Below are positions 8,432 to 18,437 of a DNA stretch of 64,000 bases, in pieces. Position 1 is the stretch's first letter; the number at the start of each line of letters is the position of its first letter. This DNA comes from Methylophilales bacterium MBRSF5 (GTDB lineage Bacteria > Pseudomonadota > Gammaproteobacteria > Burkholderiales > Methylophilaceae), in NCBI GenBank assembly GCA_001044335.1, contig CP011001.1, positions 1,054,001 through 1,118,000 of the forward strand. The letters are read 5' to 3'. Under the pieces are notes generated by a model that saw only the letters and a program-made list of their open reading frames with translations, was not told the origin of the DNA and did not search any database. A program made the translations under genes and the position numbers.

Positions 8432-10309
8432 TTATAAGCTAAATACTGTTAATGCACCACCGCCAGGAGCAGCGTTGTATTTTGTTAGTTCTTTATAACC
8501 ACCAGCAGCACCAAGTGCGTCTGTGTCATTTGTTAGACCTAGGTTCATAGCAACACCAGCCCAACCACCGATACCAGAAAGCACACCTACGTATTGCTTA
8601 CCTTTGTGGCCGTATGTGAAGGCATTACCAATAACACCTGAACCAACTTGGAATTTCCAAAGTTCTTTACCGCTTTTCGCGTCAAGAGCTTTTAACCAAC
8701 GATCTAAAGTACCGTAGAATACTAAGTCTGAGTCAGTAGTTAAAGCACCGCCCCAAGCTGAGAATTTCTCTTTGTTGTACCATACTTTTTTGTTAGTCAT
8801 TGGGTCATAAGCAGCAAAACCGCCCATAACACCGTCAGGACCAGCGAACATTGTTAATGTCGCACCAACCCATGGCTGACCAGCAACGTATTTAGATTCA
8901 ACTGGCTCATATGTCATACATACGTGGTTCATTGGTGAGTAGACTAAACCTGTTTTAGGTGAGTATGCAGCAGGCTGTTGGTCTTTAGTACCTAAAGCAG
9001 CTGGACATGTACCTTTAGTGTTGTAGTCTTGGTGAGTTGCGTGTTCTGCAACTTTGTTTGGAACACCAGATTTAAGATCAACGTCTGTTGCCCAGTTCAC
9101 GAATGGGTGAACTTTTTCTGCAGCAACTAAAACACCGTTGTCAGCTTGCCATGTGTAAGCAAAACCGTTTCTATCGTGGTGCCAAGCATATGTTTTACCA
9201 CCTTTGTCGAATAAGATAACTTCGTTAATACCGTCGTAATCCCACTCGTCGTGTGGTGTCATTTGCATACCCCAACGTGCCATACCTGTGTCTAAGTCAC
9301 GAGCAAAAACTGTCATAGACCATTTGTTGTCACCTGGACGTACGTCTGGGTTCCAAACTGATGGGTTACCTGTACCGTAGAACACTAAGTTTGTTTTTGG
9401 GTCATATGGCCACCAGCCCCATACAGAGCCACCACCATGTTGCCAGCCGTCTTTAACAGCTTGTGGTTTTAACCATGTTTTAACACCTAGGTCTGTTTCG
9501 CCACCTTTAAGTTGGTCAGTAGGGATTTTTTTGAAAGAACCACCTTGTTTGTTACCACCGTTTACATCTTCGTAAACTGATAGTGCTGAGTATAAAGGTG
9601 TGTCTTTGTTAAAGTCTTTACCGATTAAAACTTCAGCGTCAGGACCTGTTGAGTATGCTTTCCATGCAGTTGAACCGTCTTTTAGATTAAGAGCTTGGAA
9701 GAAGCAACGAACACCAAATTCAGCACCTGAGCAACCTTGAAGAACTTTGTCTTTGATTACGTGTGGAGCTGATGTGTTTGTAGCACCAACTTTAGGATCT
9801 GTAATTTGAGCAGTCCATACTTCTTTACCAGTTTTAGCGTCTAAAGCAACCATGACACCGTCGTTCTGTTGAAGAATAATTTTACCGTCACCAAAAGCTA
9901 GACCACGGTTAACGTTGTCACAGCATAATACTGCTTGAACGCTAGGATCTTGTTTTGGGAAGTATGACCAAACGATTTTTTGATCGTTGTTAAGGTCTAA
10001 AGCGTAAACGTTGTTTGGGAACGCTGTGTGAACATACATTGTGCTACCAATAACTAATGGTGAGCCTTCGTGACCACGGTTAACACCAGTCGCGAATGTC
10101 CATGCAGCTTTAAGGTTCTTAACGTTACCTTTGTTAATTTGTGTTAAAGCAGAGTGACCGTTATTTGTGTGGTTACCACGTGGGTGAGCCCAGTTATTTG
10201 GATCACTGATAGCTTTTTCTTGATCAGCAGCAGCTGAAGCAACCATAGGTGCTGAAGCAGCAAAACCAGCTACTAAACCAAGAGCTAATTTGATTTTATT
10301 TAATTTCAT
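8432..10309 (-). CDS. xoxF: Lanthanide-dependent PQQ methanol dehydrogenase XoxF, large subunit
   Basis: 625 residues. The signal peptide is cleaved near ASA/AAD (residues 26-27), followed by an eight-bladed PQQ propeller. Adjacent Cys129-Cys130 form the vicinal disulphide found over PQQ. Glu197 (GAEFGVR), Asn315 (GTGNPS) and catalytic Asp357 (HDEWDYDG) are present. Asp359, two residues after the catalytic Asp, is the residue that marks lanthanide-type XoxF; calcium-type MxaF has Ala there. It oxidises methanol to formaldehyde or formate in the periplasm and passes electrons to the cytochrome c next door. No mxaF or mxaI is in the window. It is followed by its own terminator. Confidence 0.97.
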   Translation of the reverse strand: MKLNKIKLALGLVAGFAASAPMVASAAADQEKAISDPNNWAHPRGNHTNNGHSALTQINKGNVKNLKAAWTFATGVNRGHEGSPLVIGSTMYVHTAFPNNVYALDLNNDQKIVWSYFPKQDPSVQAVLCCDNVNRGLAFGDGKIILQQNDGVMVALDAKTGKEVWTAQITDPKVGATNTSAPHVIKDKVLQGCSGAEFGVRCFFQALNLKDGSTAWKAYSTGPDAEVLIGKDFNKDTPLYSALSVYEDVNGGNKQGGSFKKIPTDQLKGGETDLGVKTWLKPQAVKDGWQHGGGSVWGWWPYDPKTNLVFYGTGNPSVWNPDVRPGDNKWSMTVFARDLDTGMARWGMQMTPHDEWDYDGINEVILFDKGGKTYAWHHDRNGFAYTWQADNGVLVAAEKVHPFVNWATDVDLKSGVPNKVAEHATHQDYNTKGTCPAALGTKDQQPAAYSPKTGLVYSPMNHVCMTYEPVESKYVAGQPWVGATLTMFAGPDGVMGGFAAYDPMTNKKVWYNKEKFSAWGGALTTDSDLVFYGTLDRWLKALDAKSGKELWKFQVGSGVIGNAFTYGHKGKQYVGVLSGIGGWAGVAMNLGLTNDTDALGAAGGYKELTKYNAAPGGGALTVFSL

Positions 10310-10637
10310 TATAAAACTCCATAGTTAATACTAAGGGTTAAAAAAGAAGCAAATAAAGCCCTCTCTATAAAAAAATTTACACAGTGGATTTCATTTACTG
10401 TAGCACTAACTTCATGTGCTTGAAAAACACTTTATACCCATCTAAATTAAATTGCAACACTTTTGTTACAATTTATTTACATTTATTTGATTTAAATTTT
10501 TTATTAATAAATATTGTATTAATCTACTGTATTAAACCAATATGTAGTGGTTTTTTTTAAAATTAAGCATAGTTTAGTGCATCATATATAATAAAGAGAT
10601 TGTAAATATTTGTGATTATTTTGAAAGTTTTTTGCTT
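10310..10637. promoter_or_regulatory. xoxF upstream region with a 20-bp dyad
   Basis: This 328-base divergent gap between xoxF and the aminopeptidase gene is very AT-rich. An imperfect palindrome, TTGCAACA-CTTT-TGTTACAA, lies at 10452-10471. On the minus strand it overlaps a TTGCAA (10452-10457) placed 15 bases before TATAAA (10431-10436), a short-spaced candidate promoter. TGGAG precedes the xoxF start as ribosome binding site. A dyad over the -35 region could be an operator for the strongly regulated xoxF, but no regulator gene is adjacent and this is inference. Confidence 0.4.
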
Positions 10638-11582
10638 ATGAAAACACTTTATACAGAGATAGAACCCTTCCAAATACACCATATAACAGTAGATTCCGGG
10701 CATACGATATATGTAGAAGAATCTGGAAATGCATCGGGTCAACCTATCATCTTTCTTCATGGAGGTCCTGGTGGTGGGACAGGGCCAAAGCAAAGACGTT
10801 TTTTTGATCCCGACCACTATCGCATCATCTTATTCGATCAAAGAGGTTGTGGTCAGTCATCCCCTGCTGGTGAAATTGTAAACAACACAACCAACGACCT
10901 AATCAATGATATTGAAACAATTCGGAAACATTTAAATATCGATAAGTGGTTTTTATTTGGTGGATCTTGGGGCAGCACATTAGCACTGGCTTATTTTGTA
11001 AAATTTCCAGAATTGGTTAAAGGTTTAATATTAAGAGGAATATTTCTTAGCAGACCATTTGAGCTCGACTGGTTTTTAAAAGATGTTGAGATATTCTTTC
11101 CAAAAAAATATGAAAAGTTATTATCTTTTCATCACTCCATAAATAAACAATCACTAGTGACTGATTACAGCCGTTTAGTTTTTGGCAAAGATACAAAACT
11201 TGCCGAGAAAGCCGCCCATGCTTGGAATAGTTTTGAGGGAAGTATTTTAAAACTCACTTACGAAGATCAAAAGGAAGCGCCAACGATTAATTATCCTGAA
11301 GAGCTCGCTCGAGCGCGAGTGCAATTACATTACATAAAAAATAAGTGTTTTGTCGATGGAGACGTGATTTTAGAATCAATCAAAAAATTGAATGAAGTTC
11401 CCACCGTTATCGTGCAAGGTCAATATGATATGGTATGTCCGCCCCAAACAGCAGATGACTTATATAAGGTAATGCCTCATGCTGATTTTAGATTAATTCC
11501 TGACGCTGGTCATTCTGCTTCAGAGCCTGGAGTTACTGACGCATTAATTGATGCAACCGAGATCTTTAAAAGGTATTCCTAA
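10638..11582 (+). CDS. pip: Proline iminopeptidase, alpha/beta hydrolase
   Basis: About 314 residues from ATG 10638 (an in-frame TTG lies six bases earlier). The alpha/beta-hydrolase marks are the oxyanion segment HGGPGGGTGPKQRRFFDP, the strand-loop FDQRGCGQSSP, and the nucleophile elbow GGSWGSTLAL. The acid lies in GQYDMVCP and the catalytic His in DAGHSASEPG. HGGPGGG with FDQRGCGxS is diagnostic of proline iminopeptidase, which removes N-terminal proline from peptides in the cytosol. The next gene begins at the base after its stop codon, so the two are probably co-transcribed. Confidence 0.93.
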   Translation: MKTLYTEIEPFQIHHITVDSGHTIYVEESGNASGQPIIFLHGGPGGGTGPKQRRFFDPDHYRIILFDQRGCGQSSPAGEIVNNTTNDLINDIETIRKHLNIDKWFLFGGSWGSTLALAYFVKFPELVKGLILRGIFLSRPFELDWFLKDVEIFFPKKYEKLLSFHHSINKQSLVTDYSRLVFGKDTKLAEKAAHAWNSFEGSILKLTYEDQKEAPTINYPEELARARVQLHYIKNKCFVDGDVILESIKKLNEVPTVIVQGQYDMVCPPQTADDLYKVMPHADFRLIPDAGHSASEPGVTDALIDATEIFKRYS

Positions 11583-12773
11583 TTGAAAGACTTTATTTGG
11601 AAAAGTAAGTTTTATTTCGCTCACTTTTCACAAAATCTAAGTCAGCATCGATTTTTATCATTGTGCGCTACGACCAGCTTTTATTTTTTATTCACCTTGA
11701 TTCCTTTTATTATTCTCATTTTTCTTATACTGAGCAAGTGGGTTTCAAATTCAGATATTATTTTTAATGAGCTCCAAAACATCACATCAAACTTATTGCC
11801 TGAACTGTCAGGTAAAATTATGCTGCAAGTCAAAAAGTTTACCGATAACTCAAAGGGTTTAGGTTGGTTTTGGTTCTTTATTCTCTTTTGGGCGGCCAGT
11901 CCGCTTGCAAACTCCTTAAGAAAAAACTTCCTCATCATCTTTAATAAGAAAATAAAACGTAAATTTTATGTAAATAAATTTATTGATATCGTTATCCTTT
12001 TATTAGTGATTTTTCTTTTCTTTATCTATATCTTTATCTCCAAGTACCTTGTTGACCTAGCTGGATTATTTCATACGCTCATACCAATTAGTGAGAAATC
12101 AGTAGTGCTAATTTTATTCTCCAGCATTTCTCTAATAATGTTTATCGCTATTTTTTTCAAGATAATGACGCCTGAAAAAAAATTACCTCAATCCTTATTG
12201 TTGGTTGGTGCGGCCGCATCCTGCATTGTTTGGATTTTTCTGCATGAAATGTTTGACCTCATTATGAGTATGAGTCAATCCTATGGAATTTTTTATGGCA
12301 GTATGAGAAATTTATTTATTTCATTAATTTGGCTTTTTCTTAATGTTGCTGGGTTTTTATTTGGGATTGAGTTGATAGCCTTCATATTCAACTTGGAGGT
12401 CTATAAATTTAGGTCTTTATTTCTTCATCCGTCCAAATCATTATTAAAAATTTTCTTTCACTCCCATATTATTCGTCTTCAAAAAAAAGAGGTTCTTTTT
12501 AGTTACGATTCGCCATCAACATCAGTTTATTTTATTGTTGATGGTCAAATCAAAACAACAGTACATGGAAATGAAAGGTTATTTCACAATAATCAATATT
12601 TCGGTGAATTGTCTGTGATTAATAATACAAAAAGATTAGGCGAGGCTGTTGTTGTTTCTGACTGGGCAAAGATCATTAAAATTCCCAACTCCACTTTTAA
12701 AAAATTATTAAGTGAGGATCTAGAGTTTCAAAACTATGTTTTAAGAAACTTAAATAAAATTATTATTAATTAA
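11583..12773 (+). CDS. YihY-family membrane protein fused to a cyclic-nucleotide-binding-like domain
   Basis: 396 residues, starting with TTG directly after the pip stop. Residues 1-285 hold about six membrane segments of the YihY/BrkB (formerly RNase BN) family: an FYFLFTLIPFIIL start, a WAASPLANSLRKNF loop, and later SYGIFYGSMRNLFISLIW. Residues about 300-385 resemble a CRP/cNMP-binding beta-roll: EVLFSYDSPSTSVYFIVDGQI, then YFGELSVINNTKRLGEA, where the E and R match the usual nucleotide-phosphate pocket. YihY proteins have no settled function. The added sensor domain suggests the membrane part is controlled by a small ligand. The 3' end overlaps the convergent gene by 24 bases. Confidence 0.8.
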   Translation: MKDFIWKSKFYFAHFSQNLSQHRFLSLCATTSFYFLFTLIPFIILIFLILSKWVSNSDIIFNELQNITSNLLPELSGKIMLQVKKFTDNSKGLGWFWFFILFWAASPLANSLRKNFLIIFNKKIKRKFYVNKFIDIVILLLVIFLFFIYIFISKYLVDLAGLFHTLIPISEKSVVLILFSSISLIMFIAIFFKIMTPEKKLPQSLLLVGAAASCIVWIFLHEMFDLIMSMSQSYGIFYGSMRNLFISLIWLFLNVAGFLFGIELIAFIFNLEVYKFRSLFLHPSKSLLKIFFHSHIIRLQKKEVLFSYDSPSTSVYFIVDGQIKTTVHGNERLFHNNQYFGELSVINNTKRLGEAVVVSDWAKIIKIPNSTFKKLLSEDLEFQNYVLRNLNKIIIN

Positions 12774-14360
12774 TTCAGGATTCGGTTTCAAATCAAATGC
12801 GATACAAATTCTCTCTTCATCAGAAGCAAATGGAATTGTGCGGTGAAAAACAGATGATGGAAAAAATATCACATCTCCCTCTTTAGGAAGTATCACTTTT
12901 TTAGGAAAATTATCATGCTCGACAGGGTAGTTATCTCCATGGGTACTAAGCTCAATTGCCCCTTCATCTGCATTATCTCTATGCTGAGGAATTTTTAGGT
13001 AAACTGCGCCACTGATCCAACCATCCTCATGAATATGTGAGGTAAGATGACCTCCTTTTTTCATTCGAACATACCACGAGCTGCTAAAGCTGATCTCTTT
13101 AGGAAACATTTTTATAAATGCACAAGATTTCTCTTTATTTGACTGAAAATACAATTGAATGAGTTTTTTTAAACCCTCAGATAATGCCCTAAAAGAATTT
13201 TCTGAACGTTGAAATAAATTACCTGAGGACTGAGTTCCATTAAACAGCCGACTTTGCTTGCGATCAGATATCTCTGCTTGTTCAATATCGTTGAGTAATG
13301 ATTTAAGTAATGCTTTATTGTTATCTACCAGCTCAGGGACTTGAGCATGCATCACAAAACTCAGTGGGTCAGGACAAAAATTATAAACATCTTGTTTGTT
13401 AAAATTAATCGCAAAATGTGTTGATAATGTTGCTAAGAGGGGTGAGGTATGTTTTTTCCCAATTACTTTTTTTAATTTTTTTTCAAAGTCCTGGTACTTT
13501 TTTAGTTTGTAGAGACAATGTAGCGCTCTTGATTCTGAATCAAATATATTTGCTTTTTCAAAATGATGGAATGCTTGATCTAATAAACCATGATCATAAT
13601 AAAAAATAGCTAATTGATAATTTGCTTTGGGGTGGCCTGGATCGATCTCAATTGCTTTTAGAAGAAATTTTTTTCCCTCATCCACATTACCATCATGCCA
13701 AAGTGCGTCCCCTATGTCTGTAAAAAATTCTGGGTTACCGTTTTCGATATTAATTGCATTCGTGTATTCAGTAATGGCTAGTTTTAAATTTCCCTGATTT
13801 CTCAAAGCTCCAGCTAAATTAAAATGAGTTCTCGATGCTTTAGTAATCGCTAGTGATCTTTTATAAGTTGCAATCGCATCATCCAATTTACCCAATTGCT
13901 GATATACGGATCCAATATTGTTAAGGGCTTCATAAAATCCCGGCTGGATTTCTAATGCCTTGTGATAATTTTCTAATGCCAAAGCAAATTCACCTTTTTT
14001 TTGATACAAAATACCTTTATTAAAATGGACTTCTACAAAATCTGGCTTGATGGATAGTGCTTGATCATAATTTTGCAATGCGCCATCAAAATCATTTAAG
14101 TTAAATTTAATTGCACCTAAGTTAAAAACAATCTCAGGAATCTGATTATTTAACCGAACGGCATTCTCATAACAATTTTTAGCGTTCATCAAATCATTTT
14201 CTCTCTCATAGCTGGCACCCATGATATTCCAGAGAAAAATTTGATTAGAGTTATGTTTTAAAAAACTTTTAGCAAGCTTAATTACCTGCGAATGATCTCC
14301 AGAGTTGTGAAGATCAATCATTTTTTCAATGTCGGTTTGTGTAAATGGTTTCATTGTCAT
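12750..14360 (-). CDS. TPR-repeat protein with C-terminal 2OG-Fe(II) oxygenase-like domain
   Basis: About 536 residues from ATG 14360 (ATG 14354 and TTG 14366 are alternatives; no clear ribosome site decides). Residues about 10-290 are tandem tetratricopeptide repeats, seven or more units with ALxxYxxAL-like phasing. The last 120 residues resemble putative 2-oxoglutarate/iron oxygenases: SHIHEDGWISGAVYL supplies HxD-like ligands, and GDVIFFPSSVFHRTIPF followed by RICIAFDL supplies the distal His and the 2-oxoglutarate Arg. It is probably a cytosolic hydroxylase whose substrate is bound by the TPR part. The target is unknown. Confidence 0.8.
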   Translation of the reverse strand: MTMKPFTQTDIEKMIDLHNSGDHSQVIKLAKSFLKHNSNQIFLWNIMGASYERENDLMNAKNCYENAVRLNNQIPEIVFNLGAIKFNLNDFDGALQNYDQALSIKPDFVEVHFNKGILYQKKGEFALALENYHKALEIQPGFYEALNNIGSVYQQLGKLDDAIATYKRSLAITKASRTHFNLAGALRNQGNLKLAITEYTNAINIENGNPEFFTDIGDALWHDGNVDEGKKFLLKAIEIDPGHPKANYQLAIFYYDHGLLDQAFHHFEKANIFDSESRALHCLYKLKKYQDFEKKLKKVIGKKHTSPLLATLSTHFAINFNKQDVYNFCPDPLSFVMHAQVPELVDNNKALLKSLLNDIEQAEISDRKQSRLFNGTQSSGNLFQRSENSFRALSEGLKKLIQLYFQSNKEKSCAFIKMFPKEISFSSSWYVRMKKGGHLTSHIHEDGWISGAVYLKIPQHRDNADEGAIELSTHGDNYPVEHDNFPKKVILPKEGDVIFFPSSVFHRTIPFASDEERICIAFDLKPNPELINNNFI

Positions 14361-14418
14361 TTGCAAAGATTAAATTTATTTATTTACGTTCAATTAATCA
14401 AAATTAACATGCTAGAAT

Positions 14419-15684
14419 ATGGCCGTTATGGAAAATATAACTACTATAAATATTATTGGAACAGCTTTATTCGCTATTGCAATTTTACATACTTTTTCTA
14501 CAAAGTACTTTGAACATCTGGCTCATACTCACAAAAAATTTTCTGGCATCCTTCATCTTCTTGGAGAGGTAGAAATTGTGTTTGGCTTTTGGGCTATGGT
14601 TTTAGTGGTCTTTATGTTTGTTTTAGAGGGCAGCTCCTCTGCTGTTGGCTATGTTGATTCACGAAATTTTACCGAACCAATGTTTGTTTTTGTGATTATG
14701 GTCATTGCTGCAACTAAACCTATTTTAGAATCTTCAGAAAAAATAGTGGTGTTGATGAGTAAATTAATACCAATAAAGACTGAAGTTGGAATGTTTTTTC
14801 TTTTGCTGAGTTTTGTTCCTTTATTAGGATCTTTTATCACAGAACCGGCAGCCATGACGCTTGCTGCATTACTTTTAGGTAGACTTTATTACAGCAATAA
14901 ATTAAGTGATAAATTTAAGTACCTAACTCTTGGTGTTCTCTTCGTTAATATCTCAATTGGAGGTACCTTAACCCCTTACGCTGCACCTCCAGTATTAATG
15001 GTTGCTGGAACTTGGAATTGGGATATCTTATTTATGATGGAAAATTTTGGCTGGAGGTCAGCGATTGCCGTTCTCATCAATGCATCAGCACTTACATTTT
15101 TTTATAAAAAAGAGTTATCTCAAATTAATTTCAAAGCTCAAACAAAAAAAGGGGTTCCTTTTGCCCTAACGGTTACCCATCTTCTGTTTCTGTTAGGTGT
15201 AGTTATTTTTGCCCATCACCCAGCTGTATTTATGGCGCTTTTCTTGTTTTTTCTGGGAATTACCACCGCATACAAACACTATCAATCTGAATTAATTTTA
15301 AAAGAAGCGTTATTAGTAGCCTTCTTCCTAGCAGGCCTTGTGGTGATTGGTGGTGTTCAACAATGGTGGCTCCAACCAGTTCTCGTTTCAATGAGTGATA
15401 ATGCCGTTTATTTTGGCGCCACAATCCTTACTGCTTTCACAGATAATGCTGCTTTAACTTACTTGGGCTCTCTTGTTGATGGCTTGAGTGAACCTTTCAA
15501 AATTTCATTAGTGGCAGGAGCAGTGACAGGTGGCGGATTGACTGTAATTGCCAATGCTCCTAACCCAGCTGGGATTAGTATATTAAAAAAATATTTTAAT
15601 GAGAAAGCTGTTAGTCCTTTAGGGCTGTTATTAGGGGCATTAATACCAACCTTAGTCACAATTATTTTATTTAGGGTAATATAA
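14419..15684 (+). CDS. Putative Na+/H+ antiporter, polytopic membrane protein
   Basis: 421 residues (ATG 14428 is an alternative start) with about 11-12 hydrophobic segments. The N-terminal AILHTFSTKYFEHLAHTHKKFSG and the GEVEIVFGFWA segment match the small family annotated as putative Na+/H+ antiporter of the ion-transporter superfamily. Two similar acidic/Asn re-entrant-like segments, GSFITEPAAMTLAALLLG and FTDNAALTYLGSLVDG, repeat the internal pseudo-symmetry of that superfamily. Cation exchange is known for relatives only; the ion specificity here is inferred. The next gene starts two bases after the stop. Confidence 0.78.
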   Translation: MAVMENITTINIIGTALFAIAILHTFSTKYFEHLAHTHKKFSGILHLLGEVEIVFGFWAMVLVVFMFVLEGSSSAVGYVDSRNFTEPMFVFVIMVIAATKPILESSEKIVVLMSKLIPIKTEVGMFFLLLSFVPLLGSFITEPAAMTLAALLLGRLYYSNKLSDKFKYLTLGVLFVNISIGGTLTPYAAPPVLMVAGTWNWDILFMMENFGWRSAIAVLINASALTFFYKKELSQINFKAQTKKGVPFALTVTHLLFLLGVVIFAHHPAVFMALFLFFLGITTAYKHYQSELILKEALLVAFFLAGLVVIGGVQQWWLQPVLVSMSDNAVYFGATILTAFTDNAALTYLGSLVDGLSEPFKISLVAGAVTGGGLTVIANAPNPAGISILKKYFNEKAVSPLGLLLGALIPTLVTIILFRVI

Positions 15685-15685
15685 T

Positions 15686-16618
15686 TTGAAAGATTCATCA
15701 GTATATGTTGATGGTAAGGCCCTCTCAACTGCAAGAGAGAAGGCGAAACTTTCAGTCAGTGATGCTGCATCTGCTTGTAGTTTATCCTCTCAACAAATTC
15801 TTTCATTGGAGACAAATTCCGATACTGGATTTTTCAATAATAAATTTAAGATAATCTGCGCAAGAAAATATATCAATTTTTTAAAAATTAATCCTACAGA
15901 TATTATTTTATCTAATAATAATGATTCAACCTCTGAAGAAACAGATCTTAATATTACTGATGAGGAGACTTTTGCAGAATCACAACATCGATCACAATTC
16001 GCTCAGTTAAAAATTGAAAAAAATATAAAAACTCTAGTTGCTTTTTGTTTGATAGGGATTGTATTGTTGGCACTTTACTTCTCCAATCAACATGATGAAT
16101 CAGAAAATATTTTAAATGAATCTAACTCAGAAATTGAAATTGATAATGGTTCAAGCTCTGATGAAACAGAAGAAGATCAAATTTCTTTATTTGAGTCCGC
16201 TGACGAAAACTCTGCTGAATCAATTGAACAGGACGAGCAAGAACAAAAACTGACCGTTCTTAATGATTCAGATTTTGAACAAGTCAATGAAACATCATGT
16301 AATAATATTTTTGAATCAAATGAAATTCAGAATTATCGCACACCCAATGTGCCGGACAAACCCGATAATTATGTGCACATAAAATCTAATCAAGACATTT
16401 CTTTATGCATTCAATCTAGCGATGGAGATGTTAAATTGTTTACAGTAGGTGATAGTAATCCACTCACCTTTAGGGGTCAGGCTCCTTTTACTCTTCATAT
16501 TCCCAATCCAGATGGTGTTCAAGTTTTTTTTCAAGGTTGGCAAGTCTGGTTAAATCCAAATTACCAGATTGTTAAACTTAATTCTTATCAAGATCCAAAC
16601 TTAGGAAGCCTCGAGTAG
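15686..16618 (+). CDS. RodZ-like protein: HTH, transmembrane helix, C-terminal DUF4115 domain
   Basis: 310 residues from a TTG start. The N-terminus has a Cro/CI-like helix-turn-helix ([23 protein letters not shown]), then an acidic linker, one membrane helix (about residues 114-131, [15 protein letters not shown]), a long acidic periplasmic linker, and a C-terminal RodZ-type beta domain ([22 protein letters not shown], then [22 protein letters not shown]). RodZ links MreB to the cell envelope. Here the surroundings are not shape genes, so a generic RodZ-like role is all I can support. The last 18 bases overlap the convergent umuC. Confidence 0.8.
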   Translation: MKDSSVYVDGKALSTAREKAKLSVSDAASACSLSSQQILSLETNSDTGFFNNKFKIICARKYINFLKINPTDIILSNNNDSTSEETDLNITDEETFAESQHRSQFAQLKIEKNIKTLVAFCLIGIVLLALYFSNQHDESENILNESNSEIEIDNGSSSDETEEDQISLFESADENSAESIEQDEQEQKLTVLNDSDFEQVNETSCNNIFESNEIQNYRTPNVPDKPDNYVHIKSNQDISLCIQSSDGDVKLFTVGDSNPLTFRGQAPFTLHIPNPDGVQVFFQGWQVWLNPNYQIVKLNSYQDPNLGSLE

Positions 16619-17845
16619 CTCCAACCAAGAGGTTGTAAACTTCAAACTTTTATTTAATTGTCTCATACGCCATTTACCATCTTTAGATTGCCAGCCGCTC
16701 ATAATAATGTTCGCATGATATTTATCTCGAATCGCGTCAATGGTATTCGATAAATGATGTCCTTCAGGTTTCGCTGAATAATCTTGATTTAAGTTTGCCG
16801 CCCTTCTTAAATCACCTAAAATAATCCCAGCTTTATGGTAGTCGATACCCTGATGGTATATTTTTTCCAACCCATGCATTGCTAAACGTAATAACTGTTG
16901 GTGACTATCCGTGTAATCATAATGTTGCAATCGAATAACATGCTGCATCCTATGCTTGCTGCCAAATGGATTATTGCGCATAAATAATGTCATTTGCTTG
17001 GCTGTCAATTGCTGCTTTCTTAATTTGATTGACGCCCTTTGGACAAAAGTCGCTACCGCATCAGCCATGTCTTTATAACGATTAATCTTTTGCCCAAAAC
17101 TTCTTGAGCATACAATTTGTTTTTGATCAGGCTTGATTGATTCAATCGGGTAGCATTGAATGCCATTCAACTCATACACCATTCTTTCCATATTGACACT
17201 GAATATTTGTTTCATCCATTTTGCATTAGCAGTCTTTAAATCGTGCGCCGTTAATATGCCCAATTCATTTAATCTTTTTTTTAAACGTGCTCCAACCCCC
17301 CATAATTCGCCTACAGAGATCTCGCACATTAACTTAGTTAAAATTTTAGGATTAGTCTCTGAAAAACAGACTACTCCATTAAATATGGGGTATTTCTTTG
17401 CCATGTAATTGGCTAATTTTGCCAAGGTTTTTGTTTTTGCGATACCGACACAGACAGGCAATCCAACATTTTTTAATATAGTTGCCCGAATATGCTGACC
17501 ATGTAACAAATAATTTTTTTGATTTATTTTTAAAAAAGATTCATCAATCGAATAAATTTCTTGATCCTGAGATAAGTGTGCTAATAACTGCATCACTCGA
17601 TTGCTCATATCAGCATAAAGGGGGTAATTGGAGGAATAAACATGAACGTTATTTTTTTTAATCAAATCCTGAGCTTGAAAAAATGGCATTCCCATTTTAA
17701 TACCAAGGGCTTTTGCTTCATTGCTCCTGGAAATAATACAACCATCATTATTACTTAACACGACAACAGGAGCATGTTCTAAACTTCTATTAAATAAACG
17801 CTCACAGCTCACATAAAAATTATTAACATCAACCAGTGCAATCAT
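16601..17845 (-). CDS. umuC: Y-family error-prone DNA polymerase, UmuC-like
   Basis: 414 residues. The Y-family palm is clear: [15 protein letters not shown] at the start with the first metal-binding Asp, and SIDESFLKI with the second pair, followed by helix-hairpin-helix ([15 protein letters not shown]) and little-finger regions. It is the catalytic subunit of a Pol V-type translesion polymerase that works with processed UmuD. The upstream umuD-like gene shares the base at 17845, so the pair forms an operon. Length is close to the usual 420. Confidence 0.94.
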   Translation of the reverse strand: MIALVDVNNFYVSCERLFNRSLEHAPVVVLSNNDGCIISRSNEAKALGIKMGMPFFQAQDLIKKNNVHVYSSNYPLYADMSNRVMQLLAHLSQDQEIYSIDESFLKINQKNYLLHGQHIRATILKNVGLPVCVGIAKTKTLAKLANYMAKKYPIFNGVVCFSETNPKILTKLMCEISVGELWGVGARLKKRLNELGILTAHDLKTANAKWMKQIFSVNMERMVYELNGIQCYPIESIKPDQKQIVCSRSFGQKINRYKDMADAVATFVQRASIKLRKQQLTAKQMTLFMRNNPFGSKHRMQHVIRLQHYDYTDSHQQLLRLAMHGLEKIYHQGIDYHKAGIILGDLRRAANLNQDYSAKPEGHHLSNTIDAIRDKYHANIIMSGWQSKDGKWRMRQLNKSLKFTTSWLELLEAS

Positions 17846-18429
17846 TATTTAAACTTACGCACCGATCCTGTTACCACCCCCCAAATTTCAAATTGACTAC
17901 CCTCTTCAATATAAATTGGCTTGAATTCTTTATTGGCTGGCATCAGATAAGGCCCTTTGTTGTTTTTAGCCAACACCTTCACAGTAAATTCGCCATCAAT
18001 CGATGCCAGTATGATGTCATTAATTGAGGCTGATTTTGAACGATCAACAATGACAATATCATTATCCAAAATTCCTGCATCAATCATCGAGTCTCCTTTG
18101 ATCCTGACAAAAAATGTTGACTCGGTCTGGTTGATCAAATACTCATTTAAATCCAACCGACTTTCTGCATGATCATCCGCGGGAGAAGGAAAGCCTGCAG
18201 GCACTTTATGGCTGAATAACGTTATAGAGACAGGCTTTTGAATAGATGGCTGTATAAAATTAACGACATTCGAATTAGTTTTTTTAGTGCTAAGCAAGAA
18301 CGATTTAACATCGCCCATGCGGCTTATTGGGATACGCACCACCTTCGTTGATTCTGCATACAGGCCGCTGCCTTTTTTGCGACCAGCTCCTTTTCTTGCA
18401 CCACCTCTTTGATTTTTTTTATTGCTCAT
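17845..18429 (-). CDS. umuD: UmuD/LexA-type S24 peptidase with basic, RHH-like N-terminal domain
   Basis: 194 residues, longer than classic UmuD (about 140). The C-terminal half is a self-cleaving S24 domain: cleavage site Ala-Gly in [10 protein letters not shown], catalytic Ser in [12 protein letters not shown], and catalytic Lys in GEFTVKVLA. The first 55 residues add a basic AT-hook-like stretch ([15 protein letters not shown]) and a [19 protein letters not shown] segment that looks like a ribbon-helix-helix strand and helix. It may be a DNA-binding autorepressor as well as the polymerase partner. A perfect dyad lies 8 bases before its start. No LexA CTGT-N8-ACAG box is visible. Confidence 0.88.
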   Translation of the reverse strand: MSNKKNQRGGARKGAGRKKGSGLYAESTKVVRIPISRMGDVKSFLLSTKKTNSNVVNFIQPSIQKPVSITLFSHKVPAGFPSPADDHAESRLDLNEYLINQTESTFFVRIKGDSMIDAGILDNDIVIVDRSKSASINDIILASIDGEFTVKVLAKNNKGPYLMPANKEFKPIYIEEGSQFEIWGVVTGSVRKFK

Positions 18430-18437
18430 ATTTTGAA

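Noticed and set aside
7414-10480. Shared 16-mer TTACAATTTATTTACA after xoxJ and before xoxF as a regulatory repeat
   Set aside because: Low-complexity AT sequence, one copy downstream and one upstream of genes with no common position, so chance is the simpler explanation.
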